Source: DATGUP01 sp035301265
GTDB taxonomy: Bacteria; Bacillota; Bacilli; Bacillales; Amphibacillaceae
Length of the DNA: 64,000 bases
Assembly: GCA_035301265.1 (NCBI GenBank)
Contig: DATGUP010000003.1
Location: 186,001-250,000 of the forward strand
Reading direction: 5' to 3'
Part shown: in pieces, positions 1 to 7,766 of the stretch
How the letters are laid out: every line of letters starts with the position of its first letter
How positions within the stretch are numbered: position 1 is the stretch's first letter
Position numbers and translations under genes: made by a program
Notes under the pieces: model-generated
Told to the model about the DNA's origin: nothing
The model's input: only the letters and a program-made list of their open reading frames with translations
Database searches by the model: none

Positions 1-177
1 GTGCGTAAAGGTGAGCAAATGACCGGGCTTGTAGTCGATTCGTTCATCGGCCAGCAGGAGGTTGTATTAAAATCATTGGGGAATTATTTGACAAATGTTT
101 TTGCTATATTGGGTGCAACGATACTCGGTGATGGACAAGTCGTGCTGATTATCGATAGCAATGCGTTTGTCAAGTAA
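1..177 (+). CDS. cheA: Chemotaxis histidine kinase CheA, C-terminal fragment
   Basis: The open frame runs in from the left edge and ends with TAA at 175-177, giving the last 58 residues. The segment reads as the end of the CheW-like P5 regulatory domain of CheA, including the stretch TGLVVDSFIGQQEVVLKSLG and a final ILGDGQVVLIID. P5 couples the kinase to CheW and the chemoreceptors. CheA autophosphorylates and passes phosphate to CheY. The gene lies 26 bases before cheW, as in the fla/che operon of Bacillus subtilis. Kinase and Hpt domains lie outside the window. The fragment is short, but its place ahead of cheW-cheC-cheD makes the call secure. Confidence 0.9.
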   Translation: MRKGEQMTGLVVDSFIGQQEVVLKSLGNYLTNVFAILGATILGDGQVVLIIDSNAFVK

Positions 178-203
178 ACTAAACAAATAGAGGAGGAATG
201 ACA

Positions 204-677
204 ATGGACAAAGGATCTACCGCGGAACAAAAGGTGATTGTTTTTCAGCTAGAAGATGAAGAGTATGCGGTCCCGGTTGGACAGGTCGGCTCCATCGAAC
301 GGATCGAGCCGATTACACGTGTACCGCAAACGGCAGCATTTGTAAAAGGAGTGATTAATCTCCGTGGTGTAGTGACGCCGATTATCGACTTAAGAACACG
401 TTTTGGGCTAGAAGAAGCGGAATACAGCGATTCAACTCGTATTATTATTATCCATATGGATGAGATGGAAGTCGGTTTAATTGTCGACAGTGCGAACGAT
501 GTGATCGATATTCCGCACGATGCGATTGAGCCAGCTCCAGAAGTTGTAGGGGCGGTGGATGTCGATTATATTAAAGGTGTGGCCAAACTGGAAAACCGGT
601 TGCTTATTCTACTCGATTTGGAAAAAGTTTTGTCAAAAGATGAAATGGCCGAATTAAAAACCGTGGAGCGATCATGA
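204..677 (+). CDS. cheW: Chemotaxis coupling protein CheW
   Basis: A 157-residue CheW-like domain protein that bridges chemoreceptors and CheA at the cell pole. The typical core is visible: VFQLEDEEYAVPVGQVGSIE near the N-terminus, FVKGVINLRGVVTPIIDL in the middle and YIKGVAKLENRLLILLDLEK near the end. An in-frame ATG lies at 198, but AGGAGG at 191-196 touches it. The ATG at 204 has a normal 7-base spacing and is preferred. The stop overlaps the cheC start in an ATGA arrangement, so the two are translationally coupled. Length matches the family. Confidence 0.93.
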   Translation: MDKGSTAEQKVIVFQLEDEEYAVPVGQVGSIERIEPITRVPQTAAFVKGVINLRGVVTPIIDLRTRFGLEEAEYSDSTRIIIIHMDEMEVGLIVDSANDVIDIPHDAIEPAPEVVGAVDVDYIKGVAKLENRLLILLDLEKVLSKDEMAELKTVERS

Positions 678-1315
678 CCATGGAATATAGCCATCTGACG
701 AGCGAGCATAAAGACGTTTTACGAGAAATTGGCAATATCGGTGCAGGAAATGCTGCAACAAGCATGTCGGCCTTGATCAACCGAAAAATAGAGATGGAAG
801 TACCAACCGTTAACATCGTCGCCTTTGACGAAGTCATGGAATTAGTTGGCGGTCCTGAAACACCTGTAACAGCTATTTTGATCACGATCAAAGGGGATGT
901 TTCGGGCAAAGTCTTTTTTATATTACCTATCGAGGAAGCAGAAGAAATAGCCTGTCGCATCACTGGAAATACAGAATTTCGTTTGTCGAATGACGATAGT
1001 GTTGAAACGATGGCTATTTCGGCATTACAGGAAGTGGGTAATATTTTAACTGGATCCTATATTTCGGCCTTGTCCGACTTTACAAACTTGGCTATGCAGC
1101 CATCTATTCCCTACTTGAGTTCGGATATGGCCGGTGCGGTATTAACAGCAGGGCTCATTGATTTGTCGCGCTATAGCGATTATGCGATTATCATTGAGAC
1201 GACAATCAATGATCAGTCAAAAACAAGCGGCATCCACGGTCACTTCCTTTTTCTTCCTGATCCCGAATCGTTTCCGAAAATATTCACAGCATTGGGAATG
1301 GAACATAATGAGTAA
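674..1315 (+). CDS. cheC: CheY-P phosphatase CheC
   Basis: A 213-residue CheC-family phosphatase that dephosphorylates CheY-P and, when bound to CheD, contributes to adaptation. Both active-site helices are present with the E-x2-N signature: E18/N21 in REIGNIGAGNAATS and about E120/N123 in LQEVGNILTGSY. This two-site form is CheC rather than single-site CheX. It overlaps cheW by four bases and cheD by eight bases, so cheW-cheC-cheD are translated as a unit. The order is the same as in B. subtilis. Confidence 0.93.
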   Translation: MTMEYSHLTSEHKDVLREIGNIGAGNAATSMSALINRKIEMEVPTVNIVAFDEVMELVGGPETPVTAILITIKGDVSGKVFFILPIEEAEEIACRITGNTEFRLSNDDSVETMAISALQEVGNILTGSYISALSDFTNLAMQPSIPYLSSDMAGAVLTAGLIDLSRYSDYAIIIETTINDQSKTSGIHGHFLFLPDPESFPKIFTALGMEHNE

Positions 1316-1805
1316 TTTACAAGATGTTGTCAAAGTCGGGATTGCTGATTTAAACTTTGTCAAAGCGCCAAACATCATTCGTACATCAGGATTAGGTTCA
1401 TGTGTTGGCGTTGTGGTATACGATCTTGCACGAAAAACCGCAGGCTTAGCACATATTATGCTTCCCGACTCTAAACAAGCCAAACAGGCGCATTTGAATA
1501 AATATAAGTACGCCGATACAGCTATCGATATAATGATCGAGCGGCTCAGTAAAAATGGAGCCCGTCGAAATGCTCTGCAGGCAAAAATGGCGGGCGGGGC
1601 GGAGATGTTTCAGTTTACATCAGCTTCTGATATTATGCGAATTGGTCCGCGAAACATTGAAGCCGTCCGTTCTCATTTACAAAAACATCGCATACCTTTA
1701 ATTGCTGAAGATGTTGGCGGGTGTAGTGGAAGAACGATTGAATTCAACCCAGCATCGGGGGCATTAAGAATTCGTACGGTCAATAAAGGAGAAACGACTA
1801 TTTAA
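1308..1805 (+). CDS. cheD: Chemoreceptor glutamine deamidase CheD
   Basis: A 165-residue CheD. The family deamidates glutamines on chemoreceptors and forms a complex with CheC. The catalytic Cys32 (in GLGSCVGVVVYD) and His49 (in LAHIMLP) are both present, as is the AKMAGGAEMF segment typical of the family. The frame is open further upstream, but ATG at 1308 (MSNLQDVVKVGIAD) gives the family's usual N-terminus. It overlaps the end of cheC. Confidence 0.92.
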   Translation: MSNLQDVVKVGIADLNFVKAPNIIRTSGLGSCVGVVVYDLARKTAGLAHIMLPDSKQAKQAHLNKYKYADTAIDIMIERLSKNGARRNALQAKMAGGAEMFQFTSASDIMRIGPRNIEAVRSHLQKHRIPLIAEDVGGCSGRTIEFNPASGALRIRTVNKGETTI

Positions 1806-1838
1806 TGATTTGGCTAAAATCAAGAAGGAGGAGTGATT

Positions 1839-2612
1839 ATGGCGACATCTCAATCTCCTCTGGAACAGACGCTTTGGGAACAATGGTTGCATGAAAAAAA
1901 CCGCGATGCAGCCAATCAATTAGTTCAAAACTATATGTATCTCGTTAACTATCACGTCGAGCGGATTGCAGTTCATCTGCCTGCCACCGTACAAAAAGAT
2001 GATCTATACAGTTATGGTTTGGTCGGTTTATTCGATGCCCTTAATAAATTCGATATCAATCGTGATTTGAAATTTGATACATATGCCTCGTTTCGCATTC
2101 GCGGTGCCATTATGGATGGGTTAAGGAAAGAGGACTGGCTGCCAAGATCGATCAGGGAAAAAACGAAGCAAATCGAAACAGCTTCTGAAGAACTCGAACA
2201 GCGTTACCAACGACCGCCAACATCAGCAGAAATCGCGAAAAAGTTAGGAATGACTGAAAAAGAAGTGGAGTCCCATATCAAAGATTCGCTGTTTGCTCAT
2301 CTCCTATCAATCGAAGACAAGCCAAAAGATCAATCGGGAAGCCATAAAGAAGGCATCGGCTACACCATTCCCGATGATGCATCTATCCAACCCGATGTTT
2401 TTGTCCAGAAAAAAGAACTAAAGGAAGAGCTAGCAGCAGGCATCAAACAATTAAATGACAACGAACAATTAGTGATCAGCCTGTTTTACCACGAAGAATT
2501 AACTTTGACAGAAATCGGGCATATATTGAATTTAACGACATCGCGTATTTCGCAAATCCACCGGAAAGCGATATTCAAATTGCGACAAACACTCCAGAAA
2601 TTGCAGAGCTAA
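1839..2612 (+). CDS. sigD: RNA polymerase sigma factor SigD (sigma-28 family)
   Basis: A 257-residue group 3 sigma factor of the FliA/SigD/WhiG type that directs late flagellar, motility and autolysin genes. Region 2 is clear (DDLYSYGLVGLFDALNKFD, then YASFRIRGAIMDGLRKEDW), followed by region 3 and a region 4 helix-turn-helix (LTLTEIGHILNLTTSRISQI). A GTG at 1833 is in frame, but AAGGAGGAG at 1824-1833 is correctly spaced for the ATG at 1839. It lies 33 bases after cheD, its usual neighbour. Length is close to the 254 residues of B. subtilis SigD. Confidence 0.95.
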   Translation: MATSQSPLEQTLWEQWLHEKNRDAANQLVQNYMYLVNYHVERIAVHLPATVQKDDLYSYGLVGLFDALNKFDINRDLKFDTYASFRIRGAIMDGLRKEDWLPRSIREKTKQIETASEELEQRYQRPPTSAEIAKKLGMTEKEVESHIKDSLFAHLLSIEDKPKDQSGSHKEGIGYTIPDDASIQPDVFVQKKELKEELAAGIKQLNDNEQLVISLFYHEELTLTEIGHILNLTTSRISQIHRKAIFKLRQTLQKLQS

Positions 2613-2701
2613 ACTGCATCAAAACAAAAAGAAGGATTTGCCCGCAAACGTGACGAAATGATGATATAAATTTTCAGATTCTGTTTAAGGAAGTGGTTCT
2701 A

Positions 2702-3010
2702 TTGAGTTGGAAATCAATAGAAATGCAAGTGGCACTTCCCAGAGTACAGGATGCGGGGAAAGTTCAAGAACAGATAATGAAACAAAGTCAACATTTTCAG
2801 GAGTCGCTTGCGCAAAGCCAAATAAAGCTTGAAGAGGAAAAGAAGAAACGGGTGAATACGTTTGAAAACGTACAAGCTAAACGCATCGCTAAAGAAGGGA
2901 AAGGGATGCCACCCCCCGATCACCGCTTGAATGATGAAAGCCAAAGAGAGACAAGCGGAAAATGCTTAGCACACCCCTATTTAGGTCGACATTTCGATTT
3001 TAATGGATAG
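2702..3010 (+). CDS. Small conserved hypothetical protein downstream of sigD
   Basis: A 102-residue hydrophilic protein. The N-terminus (SWKSIEMQVALPRVQDAGKV) is followed by a long Lys/Glu/Gln-rich helix of about 45 residues that looks like a coiled coil, then a polar proline-containing tail. The SD AAGGAAG at 2687-2693 fits a TTG start at 2702; an upstream GTG at 2693 overlaps that SD. The start of the protein resembles a short uncharacterised Firmicutes family seen near flagellar genes (from memory, not searched). No enzymatic motif is visible. It lies between sigD and the SwrB-like gene, so a motility-linked role is only a guess. Confidence 0.7.
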   Translation: MSWKSIEMQVALPRVQDAGKVQEQIMKQSQHFQESLAQSQIKLEEEKKKRVNTFENVQAKRIAKEGKGMPPPDHRLNDESQRETSGKCLAHPYLGRHFDFNG

Positions 3011-3021
3011 AAGGGGATGAC

Positions 3022-3465
3022 ATGACTGGATTACTGCTTACCGTTAGTTTCTTACTGCATATTGTGACATTAGGAGCGATTTTTTTACTTTATCTCAAGT
3101 GTCAACAAACATACAAAAGTTCGGATGTTCAACAAATCGCTGAGTTGCTTGATTTATATTTAGAGGAAATCAAAGCGGAAAATCGGGTGCTTAAACAAAA
3201 TTTAGCTGACGACGACCGACAGTTGAAACAAGCGTCACAAACATTAGAGGAAGAAAATGATCGGACAGCGCAAGTTGAAGATGAAGGGGAAACTATGCCA
3301 ACAGAAAATATGTCCGACTCGACCGAAACGTCTTTGCAAGCGAAAATTTTGCATCTGCACAGCCAAGGCTATTCAAGTGAAGCGATAGCCAAAAAGCTAA
3401 ATTGTGGGAAAACCGAAGCTTCTCTCATTATAAAACTGCATGCGCAAACAAATAATAATGCTTGA
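3022..3465 (+). CDS. SwrB-like membrane-anchored protein with C-terminal helix-turn-helix-like motif
   Basis: A 147-residue protein with one N-terminal membrane segment (about residues 2-26, LLLTVSFLLHIVTLGAIFLL), a charged Glu/Gln-rich coiled-coil-like middle, and a C-terminal segment (ILHLHSQGYSSEAIAKKLNC) resembling the short helix-turn-helix-like end of the DUF6115/SwrB-type family. B. subtilis swrB (ylxL) sits at the same place, between sigD and rpsB, and promotes flagellar type III export activation. Position and architecture support the equivalence; sequence identity was not measured. SD AAGGGGATG precedes ATG 3022. The sigma-A promoter of rpsB overlaps its stop codon. Confidence 0.75.
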   Translation: MTGLLLTVSFLLHIVTLGAIFLLYLKCQQTYKSSDVQQIAELLDLYLEEIKAENRVLKQNLADDDRQLKQASQTLEEENDRTAQVEDEGETMPTENMSDSTETSLQAKILHLHSQGYSSEAIAKKLNCGKTEASLIIKLHAQTNNNA

Positions 3466-3490
3466 TAGCGTACATGTCATATGGTATATT
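3462..3490 (+). promoter_or_regulatory. Sigma-A promoter for rpsB
   Basis: TTGATA at 3462-3467, a 17-base spacer, and TATATT at 3485-3490. The predicted start near 3497 leaves a leader of about 125 bases before the rpsB ATG at 3621. The -35 overlaps the stop codon of the SwrB-like gene, separating ribosomal genes from the motility operon. Confidence 0.75.
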
Positions 3491-3530
3491 GATTCTGGTG
3501 TAGATGCTCTATGATGAGTATTATCACACA

Positions 3531-3593
3531 CGTTTGCGGATTTGTACAATTGGTGCCGGTTGAACCGGTCTTTGTACAAACAGGATGCAAACG
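3531..3593 (+). promoter_or_regulatory. Structured 5' leader of rpsB (candidate S2 autoregulatory element)
   Basis: Three nested complementary pairs can be read: 3531-3537 with 3587-3593 (CGTTTGC/GCAAACG), 3541-3547 with 3574-3580 (TTTGTAC/GTACAAA), and an apical CCGGT/ACCGG (3556-3560 with 3564-3568). Internal loops separate the helices. The outermost helix ends just before a purine-rich GGAGG and lies 16-22 bases upstream of the rpsB SD. Ribosomal protein leaders commonly bind their own product. Binding by S2 here is inference. Confidence 0.6.
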
Positions 3594-3620
3594 GAGGAAA
3601 AACCAACTAGGAGGAATATT

Positions 3621-4424
3621 ATGTCAGTCCTTTCCATGAAGCAGTTGTTAGAAGCTGGTGTACATTTCGGACACCAGACACGCCGTTGGAATCCAAAGAT
3701 GAAAAAATATATTTTCACAGAACGAAACGGCATTTATATCATTGACCTACAACAAACGGTGAAAAAGGTTGATGAAGCTTACAATTTCGTGAAAGAACTC
3801 GTTGCAAACGGCGGGAAAATACTCTTTGTCGGAACGAAAAAACAAGCACAGGAATCCATTCACGATGAGGCAACGCGCGCTGGCATGTTTTATGTCAACC
3901 AAAGATGGCTAGGCGGAACATTGACTAATTTTCGGACAATCCGTAAACGAATCGGTCGTCTCAAAGACATCGAGCGGATGGAAGAAGACGGAACATTTGA
4001 TGTTTTGCCGAAAAAAGAAGTTGTTGACCTGATCAAAGAAAAAGACCGCCTTGAAAAATTTTTAGGCGGAATCAAAGAAATGGATCAATTGCCGGATGCT
4101 ATTTTTGTTGTAGATCCGCGCAAAGAGCGCATTGCTGTTGCCGAAGCGCGCAAGTTAAACATTCCCATTATTGCAATGGTTGATACGAATTGCGATCCTG
4201 ATGAAATTGACTATGTCATTCCGGCAAATGACGATGCTATCCGAGCGATAAAATTGTTGACATCGAAAATGGCGGATGCCGTTCTTGAAGTTAAACAAGG
4301 TGTGGAAACCGCTGATCCTTCTCTAGAAGAGGAACAGTCGGAAACTAAACAAGAAGAACAAACTGAAGAAAATGAAGAGGCTGAAGAAGACGTCGAAGCA
4401 AAAGCTGAAACAGCAACCGAGTAA
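3621..4424 (+). CDS. rpsB: 30S ribosomal protein S2 with long acidic C-terminal tail
   Basis: A 267-residue S2. Family hallmarks include KQLLEAGVHFGHQTRRWNPK near the start, FVGTKKQAQESIHDEA, the RWLGGTLTNFRTI motif and IPIIAMVDTNCDPDEIDYVI. The start at 3621 has TAGGAGG seven to twelve bases upstream; the frame stays open to 3585 without an SD. The last ~40 residues are almost entirely Glu/Asp/Gln/Thr, making the protein about 20 residues longer than B. subtilis S2 (246). Such acidic tails are common in salt-tolerant Bacillaceae. A terminator-like hairpin follows before tsf. Confidence 0.97.
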   Translation: MSVLSMKQLLEAGVHFGHQTRRWNPKMKKYIFTERNGIYIIDLQQTVKKVDEAYNFVKELVANGGKILFVGTKKQAQESIHDEATRAGMFYVNQRWLGGTLTNFRTIRKRIGRLKDIERMEEDGTFDVLPKKEVVDLIKEKDRLEKFLGGIKEMDQLPDAIFVVDPRKERIAVAEARKLNIPIIAMVDTNCDPDEIDYVIPANDDAIRAIKLLTSKMADAVLEVKQGVETADPSLEEEQSETKQEEQTEENEEAEEDVEAKAETATE

Positions 4425-4441
4425 TTTATGTAAAAAAGGTT

Positions 4442-4478
4442 AAGGTGATAAGAGGATGAGCCTTTTATCACCTTTTTT
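4442..4478 (+). terminator. Intrinsic terminator or attenuator between rpsB and tsf
   Basis: A 14-bp stem (4442-4455 with 4461-4474; AAGGTGATAAGAGG and its near-perfect complement) with a 5-base loop, ending in a T-tract. It lies inside an operon that is normally rpsB-tsf, so it may reduce rather than abolish read-through and set S2 above or below EF-Ts. Confidence 0.8.
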
Positions 4479-4535
4479 GCAGAAAGTCACTTAAACGACC
4501 GACGGACGATTCTATTTCATATAGGAGGATGCATA

Positions 4536-5420
4536 ATGGCTATTACGGCTAAGATGGTTAAAGAATTGCGTGAGAAAACCGGCGCCGGCATGATGGATTG
4601 CAAAAAAGCACTCCAGGAAACCGACGGTGATATTGATAAAGCAATTGAACATTTGCGTGAGAAAGGCATGGCTAAAGCGGCGAAAAAAGCGGATCGCGTT
4701 GCTGCAGAAGGAACCACGCATATCGAGGTTGACAACAATAATGCGGTCATCATGGAAGTCAACTGTGAAACCGACTTTGTTACAAAAAATGATCAGTTTA
4801 AACAACTGGTGGCTGAATTAGCTAAACATATCTTGGAACACAAACCTGCTAATGTTGAAGAAGCACTGCAGCAACCATTTCAAAATTCTGAAGAAACGGT
4901 TGAAGCTTATATTAATTCGGCAATAGCTAAAATCGGTGAAAAAATTTCTCTGCGCCGTTTCACGCTTCTTTCTAAAACCGATGACGATACCTTTGGCGCA
5001 TATCTTCATATGGGCGGACGTATCGGTGTATTAACATTGTTAGAAAATACAACTGATGAAGCGCTAGCCAAAGATATCGCCATGCATGTGGCAGCGATTA
5101 ATCCGAAGTATATTGCACGTGAAGATGTGCCACAAGATGAAGTCGAACGTGAGCGGACAGTTTTGAAAAATCAGGCGCTGAATGAAGGTAAACCGGAACA
5201 TATCGTAGAAAAAATGGTGACCGGTCGTCTCGGCAAATATTTTGAAGACATTTGCTTGCTAGAGCAAGATTTTGTCAAAGATACAGAGCAAAAAGTGAAG
5301 AAATATGTGGCTGACAAAGGAGCAAGCGTGAAATTTTTCATGCGCTATGAAGTAGGCGAAGGAATCGAGAAGCGCGAGGAGAATTTCGCCGAAGAAGTTA
5401 TGAGCCAAATGAAAAAGTAA
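4536..5420 (+). CDS. tsf: Elongation factor Ts
   Basis: A 294-residue EF-Ts, the guanine nucleotide exchange factor for EF-Tu. The N-terminal UBA-like module and the core signature are present (VKELREKTGAGMMDCKKALQ, then VNCETDFVTKNDQF). The family's TDFV motif contacts EF-Tu. AGGAGG at 4523-4528 precedes ATG 4536 with 7-base spacing. Length matches B. subtilis (293). Confidence 0.97.
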   Translation: MAITAKMVKELREKTGAGMMDCKKALQETDGDIDKAIEHLREKGMAKAAKKADRVAAEGTTHIEVDNNNAVIMEVNCETDFVTKNDQFKQLVAELAKHILEHKPANVEEALQQPFQNSEETVEAYINSAIAKIGEKISLRRFTLLSKTDDDTFGAYLHMGGRIGVLTLLENTTDEALAKDIAMHVAAINPKYIAREDVPQDEVERERTVLKNQALNEGKPEHIVEKMVTGRLGKYFEDICLLEQDFVKDTEQKVKKYVADKGASVKFFMRYEVGEGIEKREENFAEEVMSQMKK

Positions 5421-5440
5421 ACATATACGAACCATTGCTC

Positions 5441-5479
5441 GTTTATGCAGGCAAGACATAGTTGCTTGTCTGCATAAAC
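5441..5479 (+). promoter_or_regulatory. Long hairpin between tsf and pyrH
   Basis: Positions 5441-5455 pair with 5465-5479 over 15 bp (one G-T) around a 9-base loop. No T-tract follows on either strand, so it does not look like an intrinsic terminator. It lies 64 bases before the pyrH start. It may be an RNA processing or stability element, or part of a leader controlling pyrH. Confidence 0.55.
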
Positions 5480-5542
5480 ACTAAGTACACACGTCACATC
5501 TTGGACGGATACAAAAGACATATACATTCCACGGAGGTTATT

Positions 5543-6265
5543 ATGACAATTGCTCGATATAATAGGGTCGTTCTAAAATTAAGTGGAGAAGCCCTGAGCG
5601 GAACCCAGAGCCATGGCATTGAACCAAGCATTATTCAATCCATTGCATTGCAAATCAAAGAAGTGGCTGAGCTTGGAGTGGAAATAGCCGTTGTCGTCGG
5701 TGGTGGGAATATATGGCGCGGGAAAGTCGGTAGTGAAATGGGGATGGATCGTGCAACTGCCGATTATATGGGGATGTTAGCGACAGTCATGAATTCCCTT
5801 GCCCTACAGGATAGTTTGGAGAAGCTGGGCATCCCGACCCGTGTGCAAACATCGATCGAAATGCGACAGGTGGCTGAACCGTACATAAGAAGAAAAGCGA
5901 TCCGCCATCTGGAAAAAAAACGGGTGGTTATTTTCGCTGCCGGAACAGGTAATCCCTATTTTTCAACCGATACAACAGCGGCACTGCGAGCTGCAGAAAT
6001 CGAAGCTGAAGTCATTCTGATGGCTAAGAATAATGTCGATGGCGTATATACAGACGACCCGAAAATCAACAAAGAAGCAAAAAAATACGATAACCTATCC
6101 TATATGGATGTGCTTAATGAAGGGCTCGGTGTGATGGATGCAACGGCATCATCATTATGTATGGACAATGATATACCGCTGATTGTATTTTCTATTACAG
6201 AAAAAGGAAATATTAAACGTGTCGTTGAAGGTCAAACCATTGGAACGATCATAAGGGGGAAATAA
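5543..6265 (+). CDS. pyrH: Uridylate kinase (UMP kinase)
   Basis: A 240-residue hexameric UMP kinase of the amino acid kinase fold that converts UMP to UDP with ATP. Motifs: KLSGEALSG near the N-terminus, VVVGGGNIWRG (phosphate-binding glycine loop), the TSIEM and GTGNPYFSTDTTAALRA segments, and KNNVDGVYTDDPK near the nucleotide site. Start chosen at 5543 (MTIARYNRVVLKLSGE) behind CACGGAGG; upstream frame lacks an SD. It is followed by frr after two bases, the usual order. Confidence 0.96.
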   Translation: MTIARYNRVVLKLSGEALSGTQSHGIEPSIIQSIALQIKEVAELGVEIAVVVGGGNIWRGKVGSEMGMDRATADYMGMLATVMNSLALQDSLEKLGIPTRVQTSIEMRQVAEPYIRRKAIRHLEKKRVVIFAAGTGNPYFSTDTTAALRAAEIEAEVILMAKNNVDGVYTDDPKINKEAKKYDNLSYMDVLNEGLGVMDATASSLCMDNDIPLIVFSITEKGNIKRVVEGQTIGTIIRGK

Positions 6266-6267
6266 CA

Positions 6268-6825
6268 ATGTCGGAGGCACAAATGAAAGAAATGCGCGAT
6301 AAAATGAAACAAGCTGTACAAGCATTTGCAAAAAACTTAGCAACCGTTCGGGCAGGCCGCGCCAATCCAGCACTTTTAGACAATGTTTATGTTGATTATT
6401 ACGGGACGCAAACACCGCTTAACCAATTGGCTACCATTAGCGCGCCTGAGGCACGGTTGCTTGTTATAACACCTTACGATAAATCATCTATCGGTGAGAT
6501 CGAAAAAGCGATTCAAAAAGCTGATTTGGGCCTATCACCTTCCAGCGATGGAAACGTCGTCCGCATCAATATCCCTCCGCTGACAGAAGAACGCCGCAAA
6601 GAACTCGTTAAAGTTGTTGGAAAATATGCCGAAGAGGCTCGTATTCAAGTGAGAAATATTCGCCGTGAGACAAACGATCGATTTAAAAAAGATGAAAAAA
6701 ACGGCGATATCACAGAGGATGAATTACACAGTCTCCAGTCAGATGTTCAGAAAGAAACGGACAAACATATCTCGGAAATTGATGATCTGGTCAAAAATAA
6801 AGAAAATGAAATCATGGAAGTTTAA
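6268..6825 (+). CDS. frr: Ribosome recycling factor
   Basis: A 185-residue RRF, which with EF-G splits post-termination ribosomes. The family pattern is clear: TVRAGRANPALLDNVYVDYYGT near residue 30, IPPLTEERRKELVKVV near 110, and VRNIRRETNDRFKK near 130. It is separated from pyrH by two bases and shares its message. A terminator lies 28 bases after the stop. Length equals the family norm. Confidence 0.97.
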   Translation: MSEAQMKEMRDKMKQAVQAFAKNLATVRAGRANPALLDNVYVDYYGTQTPLNQLATISAPEARLLVITPYDKSSIGEIEKAIQKADLGLSPSSDGNVVRINIPPLTEERRKELVKVVGKYAEEARIQVRNIRRETNDRFKKDEKNGDITEDELHSLQSDVQKETDKHISEIDDLVKNKENEIMEV

Positions 6826-6853
6826 ATGACTGAAGGTGAATATGAAGCAAGAG

Positions 6854-6882
6854 CCCTCTTGTTTAAGAGGGTTTTGTTTTTT
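6854..6882 (+). terminator. Intrinsic terminator after frr
   Basis: CCCTCTT (6854-6860) and AAGAGGG (6865-6871) with a GTTT loop, followed by TTTTG and a run of seven or more T. It closes the tsf-pyrH-frr transcript. Confidence 0.85.
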
Positions 6883-6900
6883 TCTACATACCGTTATAAT
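6872..6900 (+). promoter_or_regulatory. Possible sigma-A promoter for uppS-cdsA
   Basis: A perfect TATAAT at 6895-6900 lies 17 bases after a weak TTTTGT (6872-6877) within the terminator T-tract. The -35 is poor, so this is a tentative promoter for the uppS transcript that follows the terminator. Confidence 0.35.
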
Positions 6901-6991
6901 AAAAGAGACATTAATATCATCATTTGACACACATATTGATTAATGGAAGAATAATTCAGGATCATCTAACCAAGTATACCGGAGGACAATT

Positions 6992-7753
6992 ATGTCAATG
7001 AAACTTCCTTTTTTCAAAAAAAAACGAGCACGACAACATAAACGAACCGATTTAGATAATATTCCACACCATGTGGCCATCATCATGGACGGAAATGGTC
7101 GATGGGCACAGAAACGAGGGTTGCCGCGTGTAGCCGGGCATAAAGAAGGCATGGATGCGGTTAGAAAAGTTGTTAAAGCAGCAGCCAAATGCAATGTAAA
7201 AATTTTAACGTTATATGCCTTTTCGACGGAAAACTGGAAAAGACCAAAATCAGAAGTTGATTTTATAATGCGATTGCCGAAAGAGTTTTTACATACGTAT
7301 TTGCCTGAACTCATGGAAAACAATGTGAAAATTGAAACGATTGGCGAGTTTGATACACTGCCGCAACATACGAAAGAAGCCGTTATCTATGCAAAAGAAA
7401 AAACTAAAAATAATAATGGATTATATTTGAATTTTGCTTTAAACTATGGAAGTAGGTTGGAAATTATGCATGCCATCAAACGGATAATGCACGATATAGA
7501 TTGTTCAAAACTATCCGTCGATGCACTAGATGAAAAAACTTTCTCCGAATACTTATATACACATGGTTTGACCGATCCCGATTTACTCATCCGTACTAGC
7601 GGAGAACAGCGGCTAAGCAATTTTTTATTATGGCAGTCCGCGTATACCGAATTTTGGTTTACAGACGTCCTATGGCCGGATTTTAATGAAGAGATCTTTC
7701 AAAGTGCACTCCATGAATATCAACAACGCAAACGCCGGTATGGCGGCATATAA
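6992..7753 (+). CDS. uppS: Undecaprenyl diphosphate synthase (cis-prenyltransferase)
   Basis: A 253-residue UppS that adds isopentenyl units to farnesyl diphosphate to make the C55 carrier lipid for wall synthesis. Motifs: HVAIIMDGNGRWAQKRG with the catalytic Asp, HKEGMDAVRKVV, YAFSTENWKRP, and RTSGEQRLSNFLLWQSAY near the C-terminus. GGAGG at 6981-6985 precedes ATG 6992. It is followed by cdsA but not by dxr, which normally comes next. The enzyme still needs isopentenyl diphosphate, so that precursor must come from genes outside this window. Confidence 0.96.
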   Translation: MSMKLPFFKKKRARQHKRTDLDNIPHHVAIIMDGNGRWAQKRGLPRVAGHKEGMDAVRKVVKAAAKCNVKILTLYAFSTENWKRPKSEVDFIMRLPKEFLHTYLPELMENNVKIETIGEFDTLPQHTKEAVIYAKEKTKNNNGLYLNFALNYGSRLEIMHAIKRIMHDIDCSKLSVDALDEKTFSEYLYTHGLTDPDLLIRTSGEQRLSNFLLWQSAYTEFWFTDVLWPDFNEEIFQSALHEYQQRKRRYGGI

Positions 7754-7766
7754 AGGTGTTGAAAAT

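Noticed and set aside
604..963. 119-codon frame on the - strand over cheW/cheC
   Set aside because: Antisense to well-supported genes, with no SD or family resemblance; the same holds for the other long antisense frames in polC, spoIIIE and recA.
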